A stretch of 22,501 nt of DNA from Ophiothrix spiculata. Its lineage: Eukaryota > Echinodermata > Ophiuroidea > Amphilepidida > Ophiotrichidae. Location: the NCBI GenBank assembly GCA_000969725.1, contig JXSR01S047646.1; one strand, 5' to 3'. How positions within the stretch are numbered: the first letter of the stretch is position 1; each line of letters begins with the position of its first letter. Positions 10,303 to 19,243 of the stretch are shown one piece after another. Made by a program: the position numbers and the translations under genes. Below the pieces are notes generated by a model. It was not told the origin of the DNA. It ran no database searches and saw nothing but the letters and a program-made list of their open reading frames with translations.

Positions 10303-10714
10303 ATGGGCTGCTCTGTCAAAATGAGAAAAACGAATCTACATTTTGAATAAATGGTATCTAAAGTAAAAATAGGGTGAAAAATTCAAATTTTGTTTCTTTA
10401 CATAAAACACATTCATACATAAGTGGTTACCTATACCTAAATAAGTGTTTACCTATACCTTAAGTTTTGAAGGTCAACTTTGCCAGGATGTGCAATAATT
10501 CACGGTTGTTGCATGTTGCTATACACAGTAGAAAAAGTATCTTTGAAATCGATTTGCAGCTAATTTTTATTGCCATATATTCAGTTGTCTGCTTTGGATT
10601 TCGATCTCTAAATGAAAAGTTGTGATTCAAAAGTTGAGATTGTAGAGAATTAAAATGTCATAAACTCAATTCTGAAATTTGTGACTTTCCTCTCATTTTG
10701 CCAGAATACCCCAT
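10303..10714. mobile_element. MITE family 1, copy 2 (~412 bp, older)
   Basis: It aligns end to end with 6918-7350 in the same orientation. Shared blocks include CTCTG(G/T)CAAAATGAG, TTTTGAATAAATGG, AAGTAAAAATA(T/G)GG, TTTTGAAGGTCAA, TTTCGATCTCTAAATGA-like and TAGAGAATTAAAAT. The right end AAATTTGTGACTTTCCTCTC plus CATTTTGCCAGAATACCCC still mirrors the family terminus. A short internal duplication (GTGTTTACCTATACCT beside GTGGTTACCTATACCT, about 10423-10460) is private to this copy. It has fewer CpGs than copy 1, as expected for an older insertion. Confidence 0.82.
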
Positions 10715-10816
10715 ACATTTTGGTGGCTGATGTGGTAATCTTTTTAAACAAGAAGTGTGTGTTAATTTGGACACAAAAATAGATCAGAATTGATCACTTT
10801 GCTAGTGTAATTTTTA

Positions 10817-11420
10817 CAAAAGCTTGCCAGTTTGAATTTTTTAAAAGGCTTGCTAGTCCAAAATACAAAAGAGAGTTGCTAGACCGAATTTTAAAAACAG
10901 CTCTCCAGTCCGAATAGAAAAAATTATGTTCATACGTTTACATTTTCATAAATTCAGACTAGCAAACTGTTTTTAAAATATTAAAAACAGCTCACTAGCC
11001 AAAATAGAATAATTATGTGCATATTTCGATTACATTTTTTTTAAAATTCAGACTAGTGAGCTGTTTTCAAAATTCGGACTAGTTAGCTGTTCTAAATATT
11101 TGGACTAGCAAGCTGTTTTCAAAATTCAGATTAGTGAGCTATTTCTAAACTTCGGACTAGCGAGCCTATTTTAAAATTTGGACTAGAAAGTCCATTTTCA
11201 AATTTGGACTAGTGAATTGTTTCTAAAATTCAGTATAGCAAGCCATTTTTAACATTCAGACAAGCAAAAATTTTGACTAATGGGACTATTTTTATATTCA
11301 GACTAGCAAACCTTCAGACTAGCGAGCTGGTTTTTTTTACTATCAAGCCTTTTTCAAGGTTATATACCCCCATTGAATAACATTTTTGGACTTTCAAGCC
11401 TTCAAACTGTTGGACTAGTG
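10817..11420. repeat. 26-bp minisatellite with inverted blocks
   Basis: From 11051 to 11258 eight units of exactly 26 bp follow without an indel, with consensus GACTAGYRAGCTGTTTTCAA plus AATTCG. Further irregular units reach about 11335, and one lies at 11402-11419. Units at about 10817-10915 and 10985-11007 are in the opposite orientation, and one forward unit sits at 10956-10980. The 10891-11070 part is a 90-bp higher-order duplication. Each half consists of an inverted unit, a spacer containing AATTATGTKCATA, and a forward unit, giving potential hairpins. Period 26 is not a multiple of three, so the array is not coding. Confidence 0.9.
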
Positions 11421-11504
11421 TCAGCGGACCCCGGCTAAAACAGTGTACGGTAGGCATATTTTTGGGCTCCATATCTTAACATGTGGCAAAGTCCTTTATC
11501 TATA

Positions 11505-11931
11505 ACCCATTCAGACACACCAAAAAAGTTATCCTTAGTCGCTTTCATAGTTGTATTTGAGTTATATCAAATTCAAAACTTGCTCGCGTGTGAATAGTTT
11601 AAGTCAACTTAAGTTGTCTTTTATCAAGTTTTTAACTTGATAAAAAGTAAGTTAAGTGGTGTTAATGAATTGATATTACTTGACTACCAATGACTTTTCA
11701 CATGTGTAATAACCTGTCATCATTAGTCGCATTGCATTTGTGTTTGCTTTATCATGTACTTGAAAGAGCGTTCCAAAAATTGGAGGCGATTTAATTTCAA
11801 TACAACTTCAAAATCAAAGCGTGCGTGAACAGTCGCAAGTCGAGTTACTTTTTGTTAATCTGAGTCTTCTTTTAAATTAGAAATGAACTAGATAATGACT
11901 TAATACGACTGTTTGACGTGTCTGAACACAG
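11505..11931. mobile_element. MITE family 2, copy 1 (427 bp, older)
   Basis: The terminal inverted repeats are ACCCATTCAGACACACC on the left and, as reverse complement of the right end, CTGTGTTCAGACACGTC. TA flanks both ends (11503-11504 and 11932-11933), consistent with a TA target-site duplication. The full length aligns with 19244-19672 in the same orientation. Many CG dinucleotides of that copy appear here as TG, CA or other bases. There is no ORF. TA-type target duplications are found in Tc1/mariner-like and a few other superfamilies, and the ends alone do not choose between them. Confidence 0.86.
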
Positions 11932-11939
11932 TACTAAAG

Positions 11940-12217
11940 ATTAGTGAAAGTGAAAAGGTTCAATATTGGAAGCTTAGATATATAGGCTAGTCCCTTTGTG
12001 TTTCACAGAATTGAGCCAGGCTCCGAATTCAAAGGATTTTACCTGAAGGGAAAGGCTTAATGTAACTGTCATGACTTAATCTATTCCACAACAGGGAAAA
12101 GAGATTAGTTTGTTGGAACAGGCTTAATCTCCTTTTTCTTAGATTAATCCACCATTGGGAGTGGTCAGTTTGTTCCTTGATGAATTAAAGTTGACAGTAT
12201 TGTAAAGAGAGATATAT
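11940..12217. other. Unassigned intervening stretch
   Basis: The stretch contains a local pair of GATTAATC/AGATTA-like motifs and TTAATCT repeats around 12077-12150 (GGCTTAATCT, GCTTAATGT) but no assigned element. Confidence 0.35.
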
Positions 12218-13278
12218 GTGACCCGTCATATCGAAAGGTACCTTAAAGGTGCAATTCATGATTTTAATGTAGTCTGTTTTCTAGCTAAATAAAAAGAAGA
12301 GTACAACATAAATATATATACTGAAAATTTCACTTGATTCCGACCGTTCGTTTCCAAGTTACAAGCTTTTCAGCATTTTGAAAATCCCCATAGACTACTG
12401 TGTTGTAATTACTGTCGGGGCCCCGACAATAATTAGAAACTGACACATTTTCTCACTTTTCTCAAAAATGCAAGCACATATGAAAGAATGGTTTGGGGAT
12501 CGTAACATATACTACTTGAGGATTCTTATAAGCTAAAAAACTCTAATTTGATAGAGGTGACCTTGAGGGTGAAAAGTGGATCATGAATTGCCCCTTTAAG
12601 GCCGGCATAGTAAATTACGAGATATGGGCCATTGAAGCTGAGCATAGTCAAAAATAATGTCCAAGGTCGAATTTAAAACTTCATCAGAAACGTTACCTTT
12701 GAAGTGTGTTCTTTCATTATAATCAGGTTCCAATATCCAAAACATAAGACAAATATTTTAAAAACCGAGATAAAAATCCTCTCTCCATTAAAGTTTTACC
12801 AGTACAGAAACTTTTAACTTGATTTTCTCAAAACTGTCGTTAGTGACATTGACAAGCTGTACACTTTCGTTTACGTCACACATTTCTGTGTACGCAGTTG
12901 ACCTTTGACCTGGTCACCATAACACAATGTCTTTATCCGGTGACAAAAACGGACTAATCTTTTACTGTTTATGATGTTTATTGTATGAGTTATATATGTT
13001 GGAAGGTTCAGGACAAGATAAGGCACTATTAAACTAAGCAGCTTGTCAAAATGGTGTGTAATGTAAGTTTTCTTTTAAAAAAAGAGGTAAAAAAAACCTT
13101 TAGTTTTTTGAATCAGCCCGATGTCTTTTACCAATTTGGATGTAACTTTGCAATCGAACGTACAATTACCAAAAGCAAGGTGTCATTTTATAAGCTTAAA
13201 ATATAATCTGTCAGATGAAACCAAACAATAAATTTTCATTTTGGGACCCTTAAGGTTGCTTTCGATATGACCGGTTAC
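12218..13278. mobile_element. Inverted-repeat element (~708 bp unfilled), interrupted by a nested MITE
   Basis: The left end GTGACCCGTCATATCGAAAG followed by GTACC-TTAA mirrors the right end, whose reverse complement is GTAACCGGTCATATCGAAAG followed by CAACC-TTAAGG. That is 27 of 31 matches once the insertion at 12247-12599 is skipped. The interior carries GCCGGCATAGTAAATTACGA-type sequence and no ORF. The outer flanks show no clear target duplication. It is read as a non-autonomous DNA transposon older than the MITE inside it. Confidence 0.72.
12247..12595. mobile_element. Nested TTAA-specific MITE (349 bp)
   Basis: The ends AGGTGCAATTCATGAT and, inverted, AGGGGCAATTCATGAT match at 15 of 16. 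TTAA stands immediately outside each end (12243-12246 and 12596-12599), a canonical 4-bp target duplication. The interior is non-coding and includes a symmetric GTCGGGGCCCCGAC block around 12414-12427, a perfect 14-bp palindrome. TTAA targets are typical of piggyBac and Kolobok superfamilies. The start AGG(K)GC does not by itself tell them apart. Confidence 0.88.
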
Positions 13279-13798
13279 AATTATGTACCTGTGCAGCGAC
13301 ATATTTTTTTGTCTATCCTCAAAAGGACTATTCCTTCTCTTGAATTCGACGGTGGCACCAGCATCAACAACTTTGTATTCTTGAATAGGTTAGTTTTTGG
13401 CTTTGGTGAAAGATACAAATATTTTGTAGAAATAAAGTATAAGTTAAACATTATGAGGAAATAAATTCTTAAAGTAAAAAAGTACTAGCAAAATAAATAT
13501 GTTTACAGTAATGCTTTGATATCTTTGTAAAAACAAACGAGTAAAAAAAAACCTCAACAGTTATATAACTACACAGCTTGTTGAATCAAATTCTAACCAA
13601 TATTTTGCTCACTTATGAGAGAGATTTCAACGTGTAACACTATACCTACCTCGTTGTTGTAATCTAATTTAGCTTGACCTCAAGATTAAAAGAAATCACA
13701 AATTACTTTGAGAAAGATTGTGCTGCGCAGTGAGCGAAGATAATTTGTTGTCAATACATAGTGAATAGCATCTGAATAGAAATAAAGAATTATAGGAA
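13279..13798. other. AT-rich stretch, no gene
   Basis: A 65-codon frame at 13267-13464 begins within the preceding element's terminus and has no recognisable domain. Nothing else is supported. Confidence 0.45.
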
Positions 13799-13890
13799 TA
13801 TAAGAAAATTAAGAATTAAAAAATATATACATATTAAAAAAAATATACATATATATAAGAAAATTAAGAATTAAAAAATATACATTATCT
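13799..13890 (+). repeat. A-rich tandem duplication, 55-bp period
   Basis: TAAGAAAATTAAGAATTAAA recurs at 13801 and 13856, each copy followed by AAATATA(TA)CAT. A third partial ATATACATAT block lies between them. The composition is nearly pure A/T, so replication slippage is the likely origin. Confidence 0.8.
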
Positions 13891-14518
13891 CAGAGCTGCA
13901 TTTATCAGGTGATTCACACTTACAATTTGATAATCGTATTGAAAAAAAAATCAAAGGTTGAAACTGGTGATGGGCTTGTGTTTTGGGGCGTACGTGTAGC
14001 GTATCATTCAACCCAAACATGGAACTTGTAACATAACATTTGAAACAATCAAAAAATTGTAGATTGTTTTGGAGAAGAAGTTTAACTGCAGTGAAAATGT
14101 ACCTCAAGGAAGCCCTGATATCTATTTTAAAGTTGATAATACCCTATTTTCATTGAGACTTTGCTATTTTGAATTCATTTTACTGTAGATTATGCATAAA
14201 TCGTAACTATTTTATAAGGTGAGGATGAAACATGTCATCATTAAATGAAATAAATATATCAAGATTTGAAAATCAAAAATATATGTTTTATGTGACATAG
14301 CTAATATGGTCATTTCATGTTTTTTGCTCCCAACCCAAGTTTTCTCTGGGGTTTTCTCTGCCTGTGCAATAAAAAAAGGTATCAAACTCTGTAGGTAATT
14401 GATTGTTTTATAAGTAATACCATAGGTCTCTATCAAGGTGACCACAGTATTGTTTGATTTTATAAATTAGTTTTTACATCAGACTTTCACTATTTTACCA
14501 TGCAATGTATCAGCAAAT
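13891..14518. other. Unassigned AT-rich stretch
   Basis: Minus-strand frames at 13871-14107 and 14212-14445 show no conserved domain and are treated as chance. No element termini were recognised. Confidence 0.45.
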
Positions 14519-14520
14519 TG

Positions 14521-14544
14521 GGTGAGTGAGTGAGTGAGTGAGTG
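14521..14544 (+). repeat. (GAGT)n microsatellite
   Basis: GTGAGTGAGTGAGTGAGTGA repeats a 4-bp unit about six times without interruption. It directly abuts the foldback element that begins at about 14549. Confidence 0.95.
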
Positions 14545-14548
14545 AAGG

Positions 14549-14970
14549 ATCTGTAATTTTTCGTTGCCCGTAATCTTGAATTCTACTGTCAAAATAAACG
14601 TAATGCTGTATTTAAACGGTGTTTCTTGTATTCATATTGTAAGATTCTGTAATAATATAGTAATTTACCGTATTATTGAGAGAATATAGTAACTTACCTG
14701 CAAAAACCTGTTAAAATACGGTACTTTACTGGCAATTGGATGCATCCAAATTGCCAGTAAAATACCGTATTTTTACAGATATTTACAGGTAATTTACCGT
14801 ATTCTGTATTAATATGGTGACTTACCATATTATTACAGAATAATACGGTATATGCTTAACCATATTGTAACAGAAGCTTACAATATAAATACAGCAAATA
14901 CCGGTTAAATACAGCATTACGTTTATTTGGGGGGTTGAACTCAGATTACAGGCAACGTAAAATTACTGAT
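14549..14970. mobile_element. Foldback (long inverted-repeat) MITE, ~422 bp
   Basis: Practically the whole element is self-complementary. The left arm begins ATCTGTAATTTTTCGTTGCC, and the right arm reverse-complements to ATCAGTAATTTTACGTTGCC. Both then run through AAATAAACGTAATGCTGTAT, TATTGTAAG(A/C)TTCTGT and a series of TACCGTATTATT blocks. They meet at a near-perfect centre (TACTGGCAA, TTGGATGCATCC, AATTGCCAGTA; axis near 14742). Arms of about 200 bp would extrude as one hairpin. There is no ORF. Repeated ACCGTATT motifs, their complements and partial copies probably reflect the arms' own tandem substructure. Confidence 0.88.
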
Positions 14971-15400
14971 ATATCTTACAGAGTAGCAAAGGATGTTGTT
15001 TACATCCTGTTTGTTCCAATAAATTTCTAAACCAAATGTCGGCACTTTTCTCTATAAATCAGGGCGTTGAACTTTAGGTCCATATAAAGTAAAATCAATT
15101 GGTCGTTGAGGGCAGCATTACATGTTTTAGGCCTTATTATACATCCTTTTGCAGAGCTTCTTAAGTATGGGAACTAGCATGACTAGAGACCTTTTTTGCA
15201 TCAGAAATTCATAAATTTACATTGCCAACCATAAGTGCTTTCCCTCAATTTTTTTTTGATGTTAGGGCTTTCTCAGATGTGTTTTCTTTCAATCAATTAT
15301 AGCATGTCTTTCTATTCCTCCATTATTTGTTAACAGAAATTACTTTTTAGATGAAGGTTATCTATACATTGGCTTTGAATGAATATCAACACATTGCAAT
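14971..15400. other. Unassigned stretch
   Basis: No gene, repeat pair or RNA signature was recognised. Confidence 0.45.
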
Positions 15401-15875
15401 CACCCGGGGTGGGTGGGGGGAAGCTCGAAGAAAAAAGTGGTATGCATGCTCGTTAGAGCACCTCAAAATCGGACCCTAAATGTAGTAATCATGTATAGCA
15501 TATTCCAACCATTAATGTCGTAAAACATTCAAAATCATACCCCTAAATGTCGTAATGGACATTTTGACCCCTTAATGGCGTAACACACTGAAATGGACCC
15601 TCAACAGCTTAACGTACTGTTTTCTGCCATACAAAAACATGAAAATAACTTACTAGTTCTTTCTGAATAGCTGTAGAAAAAGTGACCCTAAAGTCCAAGA
15701 TATTGTAAACAGACGACCCTTGATGTTGAATTTTACTCTGAAAAGGCACCCCTTTTTTGTAGACCTCGGTAATGCCAATGGGTCAAAATCTGACCCTTTT
15801 TCGACGTTTTTTTCTGACAAGCATGCGTACCACTTTTTCCATTGAGTGGCTGCCGCCCCCCTCCCCTCCCCCTAG
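15401..15875. mobile_element. G-rich-flanked inverted-repeat element with ~30-bp internal repeats
   Basis: Inverted ends GAAAAAAGTGGTATGCATGC (from 15430) and, reverse-complemented, GGAAAAAGTGGTACGCATGC (to 15840) bound about 410 bp. G-rich DNA lies outside the left end (GGGGTGGGTGGGGGG, 15406-15420) and C-rich DNA outside the right (about 15854-15872), so the inverted symmetry extends past the ends. The left half holds a degenerate short tandem series, TAAATGTAGTAA, TTAATGTCGTAA, TAAATGTCGTAA and TTAATGGCGTAA, with spacings of 35, 32 and 28 bases. There is no transposase. Confidence 0.72.
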
Positions 15876-16504
15876 CAATCATTTATGCTCTTAGGCCAAA
15901 GAAAAATGTTTGTATTCCACACAACACACATGATTTTTATTATCCTGATTTTTCCTTTCATAATTTTTATATCTTTAATATGATTATAACTTCAGAGGAA
16001 TGTTTAACTCATGTGACTGGAGGTATATCGTAGAGAAATTACTCCATTTTACATTTCTAAAAAAGTTGAACCCAAAAAATATTATTTGACCATCCACACC
16101 TTTTTGCAAAAAAAAAAATGTGTATGACAACCAAACAATTTATTTTTGTGGCCTTCTTTTCAATCTCAAATAAATGATGTATTTGTAAAAGCCACTTCTT
16201 AACAGATTCAATGCATCATGGTTATCCCTTTCTTCATTCATTCATTCATTATGAATATTTCTACATGGTCATCATTCACACTTCAGTTCCGTCTCTTGTC
16301 ATCCATTTTAATTATTTCCAAAGAGTCCAAAGTGATATCCAAGCGCTTTTCTCTCCCTTCCTTTCACTGTTAATCGACCTTGGATAAAATCTTTTTATCT
16401 ATTTTAGCTATGTCATGCGTCATCATTTGATCGTAAATGTGGACTGAATGTGTAAATTCAGTAGTATCAGAGGTCCCAGGGGTGGGGGTGCTCTGTGCAA
16501 AAGT
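15876..16504. other. AT-rich stretch with short microsatellite
   Basis: No gene is supported. CATTCATTCATTCATTATG around 16233-16251 is a short (ATTC)n tract, and an A-run of nine or more sits near 16110. Confidence 0.5.
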
Positions 16505-16640
16505 GGTTTGGGAGAGGTACAGTAATCATGGGTAGCAAAATCAGGCAATCTTGAATTATATTGGGTCCCTTTTCTTTGCAAAAGTTGGTATTAAATTCGG
16601 TCTAGTCTTTTTTCCTCTTGCATTTTCTCAGTTTTGCCCC
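16505..16640. repeat. Degenerate dispersed repeat, copy 2 (family R1)
   Basis: It is the counterpart of 62-200 in the same orientation and order: GTAGCAAAATCAGG at 16532, ATTGGGTCCCTTTTCTTTGC, then CAAAAGTTGGTATTA. A plus-strand open frame beginning in its tail (16618-16875) shows no domain and is not called a gene. Confidence 0.6.
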
Positions 16641-17738
16641 CAAAATGGCTGATTTAATGTTTTTTGTGTCCTTCTACCAACAACATGCGCATAGCCAGGG
16701 TGTGCGGAGGGATCATGCATATCCCAGGTTTTATGCCCAAACCAGCAAAATCTGTCTATTTTTAACAATTACAGGTCATTCGCACCGCGGAGTCAACCAT
16801 AAAAAAGCCAAACCTGAGAAAGGGAAAACTAAAATATTTTTATTCAGGGACAGAAATCACCTTACTTCAAATTAAAAAATAAATTATAGATTTAAAATCA
16901 AATTAAATCCTCAAAGAGAAGAGAGAAATATTTCAATTTTTTTTGCATACATATTTTTTTGACATTCTGCTGAAAAAATGGTTGATTTGAAAATGTTTTT
17001 ATTATTTTTCTCTACCAGGAAAAAGAAATTTCTAACATGTAGGCCTATACTAAAAGGGTATAATGGCAAGATTGTGAAAATTTTACACACAAATTTTCAA
17101 TGAGAAGAAAACAATTTACAAATTATTGTACAAATGCAGATCAAATTTAAGCAGTTTCTCTTTTTCGTTGAAATGTGGTATAGGTAGCATTGTCAGGCCT
17201 GCACGTTTTGACTAAAATCAATATCACCATTCCGTGCCCATCTAACTGTCCCCTCCCCGATAAGTGTACATGTTGCTGTCAATTTCAAGATGAATAGAGC
17301 GGACAAATTGTCCTTGGGTTTGAGTTTGGCATTCAGAGTTTCCAGGACAGGGCCGCAGCTAAATAGATATTAGACTAATATGGTTATTGTTGTAAGGGAT
17401 AGAAATAGGTGAAGGTTGCGATGCTTTCATGTGGTTACTTAGTTTGAGCCAAGTAGATTCATTGTAAAAGAGTTTTTATGACCATGCACGTTGAATAAGC
17501 TAAAATGTCGACTAACTTTATTTTATGTTATGCTGCGATCACATAGAAGTATACGGTATAAGATATTTGCTATACACTCTCCTGGGAAAAAGTCGTAATT
17601 TGGCCAAATAAGACTTTCTTGTATCTTTATGCCTATGGTGCTTTAAGAAATGGTCGAACAATATGAAAAATATCTAATTGTTTTAGGGATCATGAACGTG
17701 TCTTTCTCAGTTTCCCCTTTCATTGCATGGCAAATTTA
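16641..17738. other. Unassigned stretch
   Basis: AT-rich sequence with several A and T runs. TGTAGGCCTATA around 17039 contains the palindrome TAGGCCTA. No gene, RNA or element end could be supported over these 1.1 kb. Confidence 0.45.
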
Positions 17739-17873
17739 GTCCATCTAGATGGACCTTGCAAACGAACGCAAAGTATGAGGTCCATCAACTTACAACAAAC
17801 CTTGGAAATCAAGGTTGTGATAACCAAAAACCTTTGTTTATGCCGCTCGCTTGTGAGGTCCATCTAGATGGAC
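17739..17873. mobile_element. Very short inverted-repeat element (135 bp) with palindromic ends
   Basis: Both ends carry GTCCATCTAGATGGACC in inverted orientation without a mismatch. Pairing continues more loosely inward (TTGCAAACGAACG against TCACAAGCGAGCG). TA flanks each side (17737-17738 and 17874-17875), fitting a TA target duplication. The first 16 bases of each end are also a perfect palindrome on their own. There is no ORF. A MITE is the likeliest reading. A pair of palindromic protein-binding sites is the alternative. Confidence 0.75.
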
Positions 17874-18396
17874 TAGGCCACGTTTGAGGGACTATGACAG
17901 TGACTTTTGGAAGTCAAGTGAAGTTCCATGAAGTGTCATTTTAATCCTGATATCATGGTCTCAGCAAATGTTTGAAAAAGTAGAAACAATAAACGTCGCA
18001 TTTACAGCTGGTTTGAGGCAGAGTTTGAGGTAAACGGTCACATTTTTCAATTGCTGAATAAATCAACAAGTGGGAATGAATAGCCTATGAATGGGTCCAA
18101 AATATCTTGAAATGAGTAAGAATTAATATAAGATGTCTGATTTCATACTGTACGTGAGAAGAAAATTACCATATTGAACATCACTGCACTTAGTTTCTTC
18201 CAACTGCAGACGGTCAACGGTTGATGAGATATTTGTTTTACCTTCAAGGGTCTCTGTGTTGCTGTACATGTAGATAGTTGAAAATTAACTCAAATTGAGA
18301 GCTGAAACAACTAATGTCTAATGTCATATTTCCCTGTCAGCAAACTATGCCTCACTATAGTATGTGTAAAGTGTGATGTCTTCAAACAATGTAACA
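17874..18396. other. Unassigned stretch with one dispersed-repeat fragment
   Basis: TTTGAGGTAAACGGTCACAT (about 18026-18045) differs at one base from 9138-9157, and both are preceded by GCATTTAC. Otherwise nothing is recognised. Confidence 0.5.
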
Positions 18397-18707
18397 TAAG
18401 GCCAAAAAAAAATAGTTGTGTTGCCCTCGCAGGCCCAAAGTGGTGGGGACGGCCAGGCCGGGTTTTTCTTTTCTTTTCTTTTTTTTTAATACAAATTACA
18501 GATGCCATGTGTAAATAGTGTGGGATACATGGTTGTTTGCTACTGAAAGGTGAATTTTGGAACATTTTCGGGACTGGAAATCAGGCAAAATATATGTGCA
18601 ACTCAAAAAATATTAAAAATTAAGAGTTTTGATGAAAAAAAAAGGATTTTCCACAATTTCGACCCGGCCGGCGGAGGGCAACTCAACAATTTTTTTTTTT
18701 GGCCTAA
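18397..18707. mobile_element. Inverted-repeat element, ~311 bp
   Basis: The left arm TAAGGCC, A-run, TAGTTGTGTTGCCCTC pairs with the right arm, which reverse-complements to TTAGGCC, A-run, TTGTTGAGTTGCCCTC. Weaker symmetry continues inward through GGCC-rich sequence (AGGCCGGG and GGCCGGG) and a pyrimidine tract (TTTTCTTTTCTTTTC at about 18465) facing an A-run. The total arm length is roughly 80 bp. No coding frame spans it in either direction with recognisable content. TA may be the target site, but the edges are ambiguous by one or two bases. Confidence 0.77.
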
Positions 18708-19243
18708 TGGGAGGCTAGAAGTTGGTGAATAAAATAGATGAGCACATGATACACATGACCAAAATACTTAGGAATTGTATTTAAGGCAGAACATTTTTCA
18801 TTATTTGCCTTTCTTTTTAAATTGGGAAGGTAGATTGAGTATGGATTTTTTTCCCTTTTCTTTTTTTTCTTTCCAGTTCCCCTATTCCCAGGCCAAAGAT
18901 CATCCTGTTGCTGGCTTTGTCTGTTTTATTCAATGGCATACTTGCTTTGTCATTTCTACAGAATAGTCTGTGATTTCAACATTCTGGTCAGTGGTCTGCA
19001 GAATAGGGGAACCATTTCTTTCTCAAGATATTATAGGGACTGGCATAGATTCTTCCCACTACTTTTCTACCAAATTCTATTTTTTACATGAATCATTACA
19101 GCATGCAGTTGTTTCCCCCTATATTTGTGGAATATTGGCAAAAATTATAATTTTTTACCAACTTTGTTTTTTTTTCACAAAAAAAAATTGGTGTGAAAGC
19201 AGTGTTTCTAGTTTTAAATCTTATAAATATTTTGTTTCTAATA
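18708..19243. other. Unassigned stretch
   Basis: T-rich tracts and a chance plus-strand frame (18970-19320) that runs into the MITE at 19244. No gene is supported. Confidence 0.45.
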
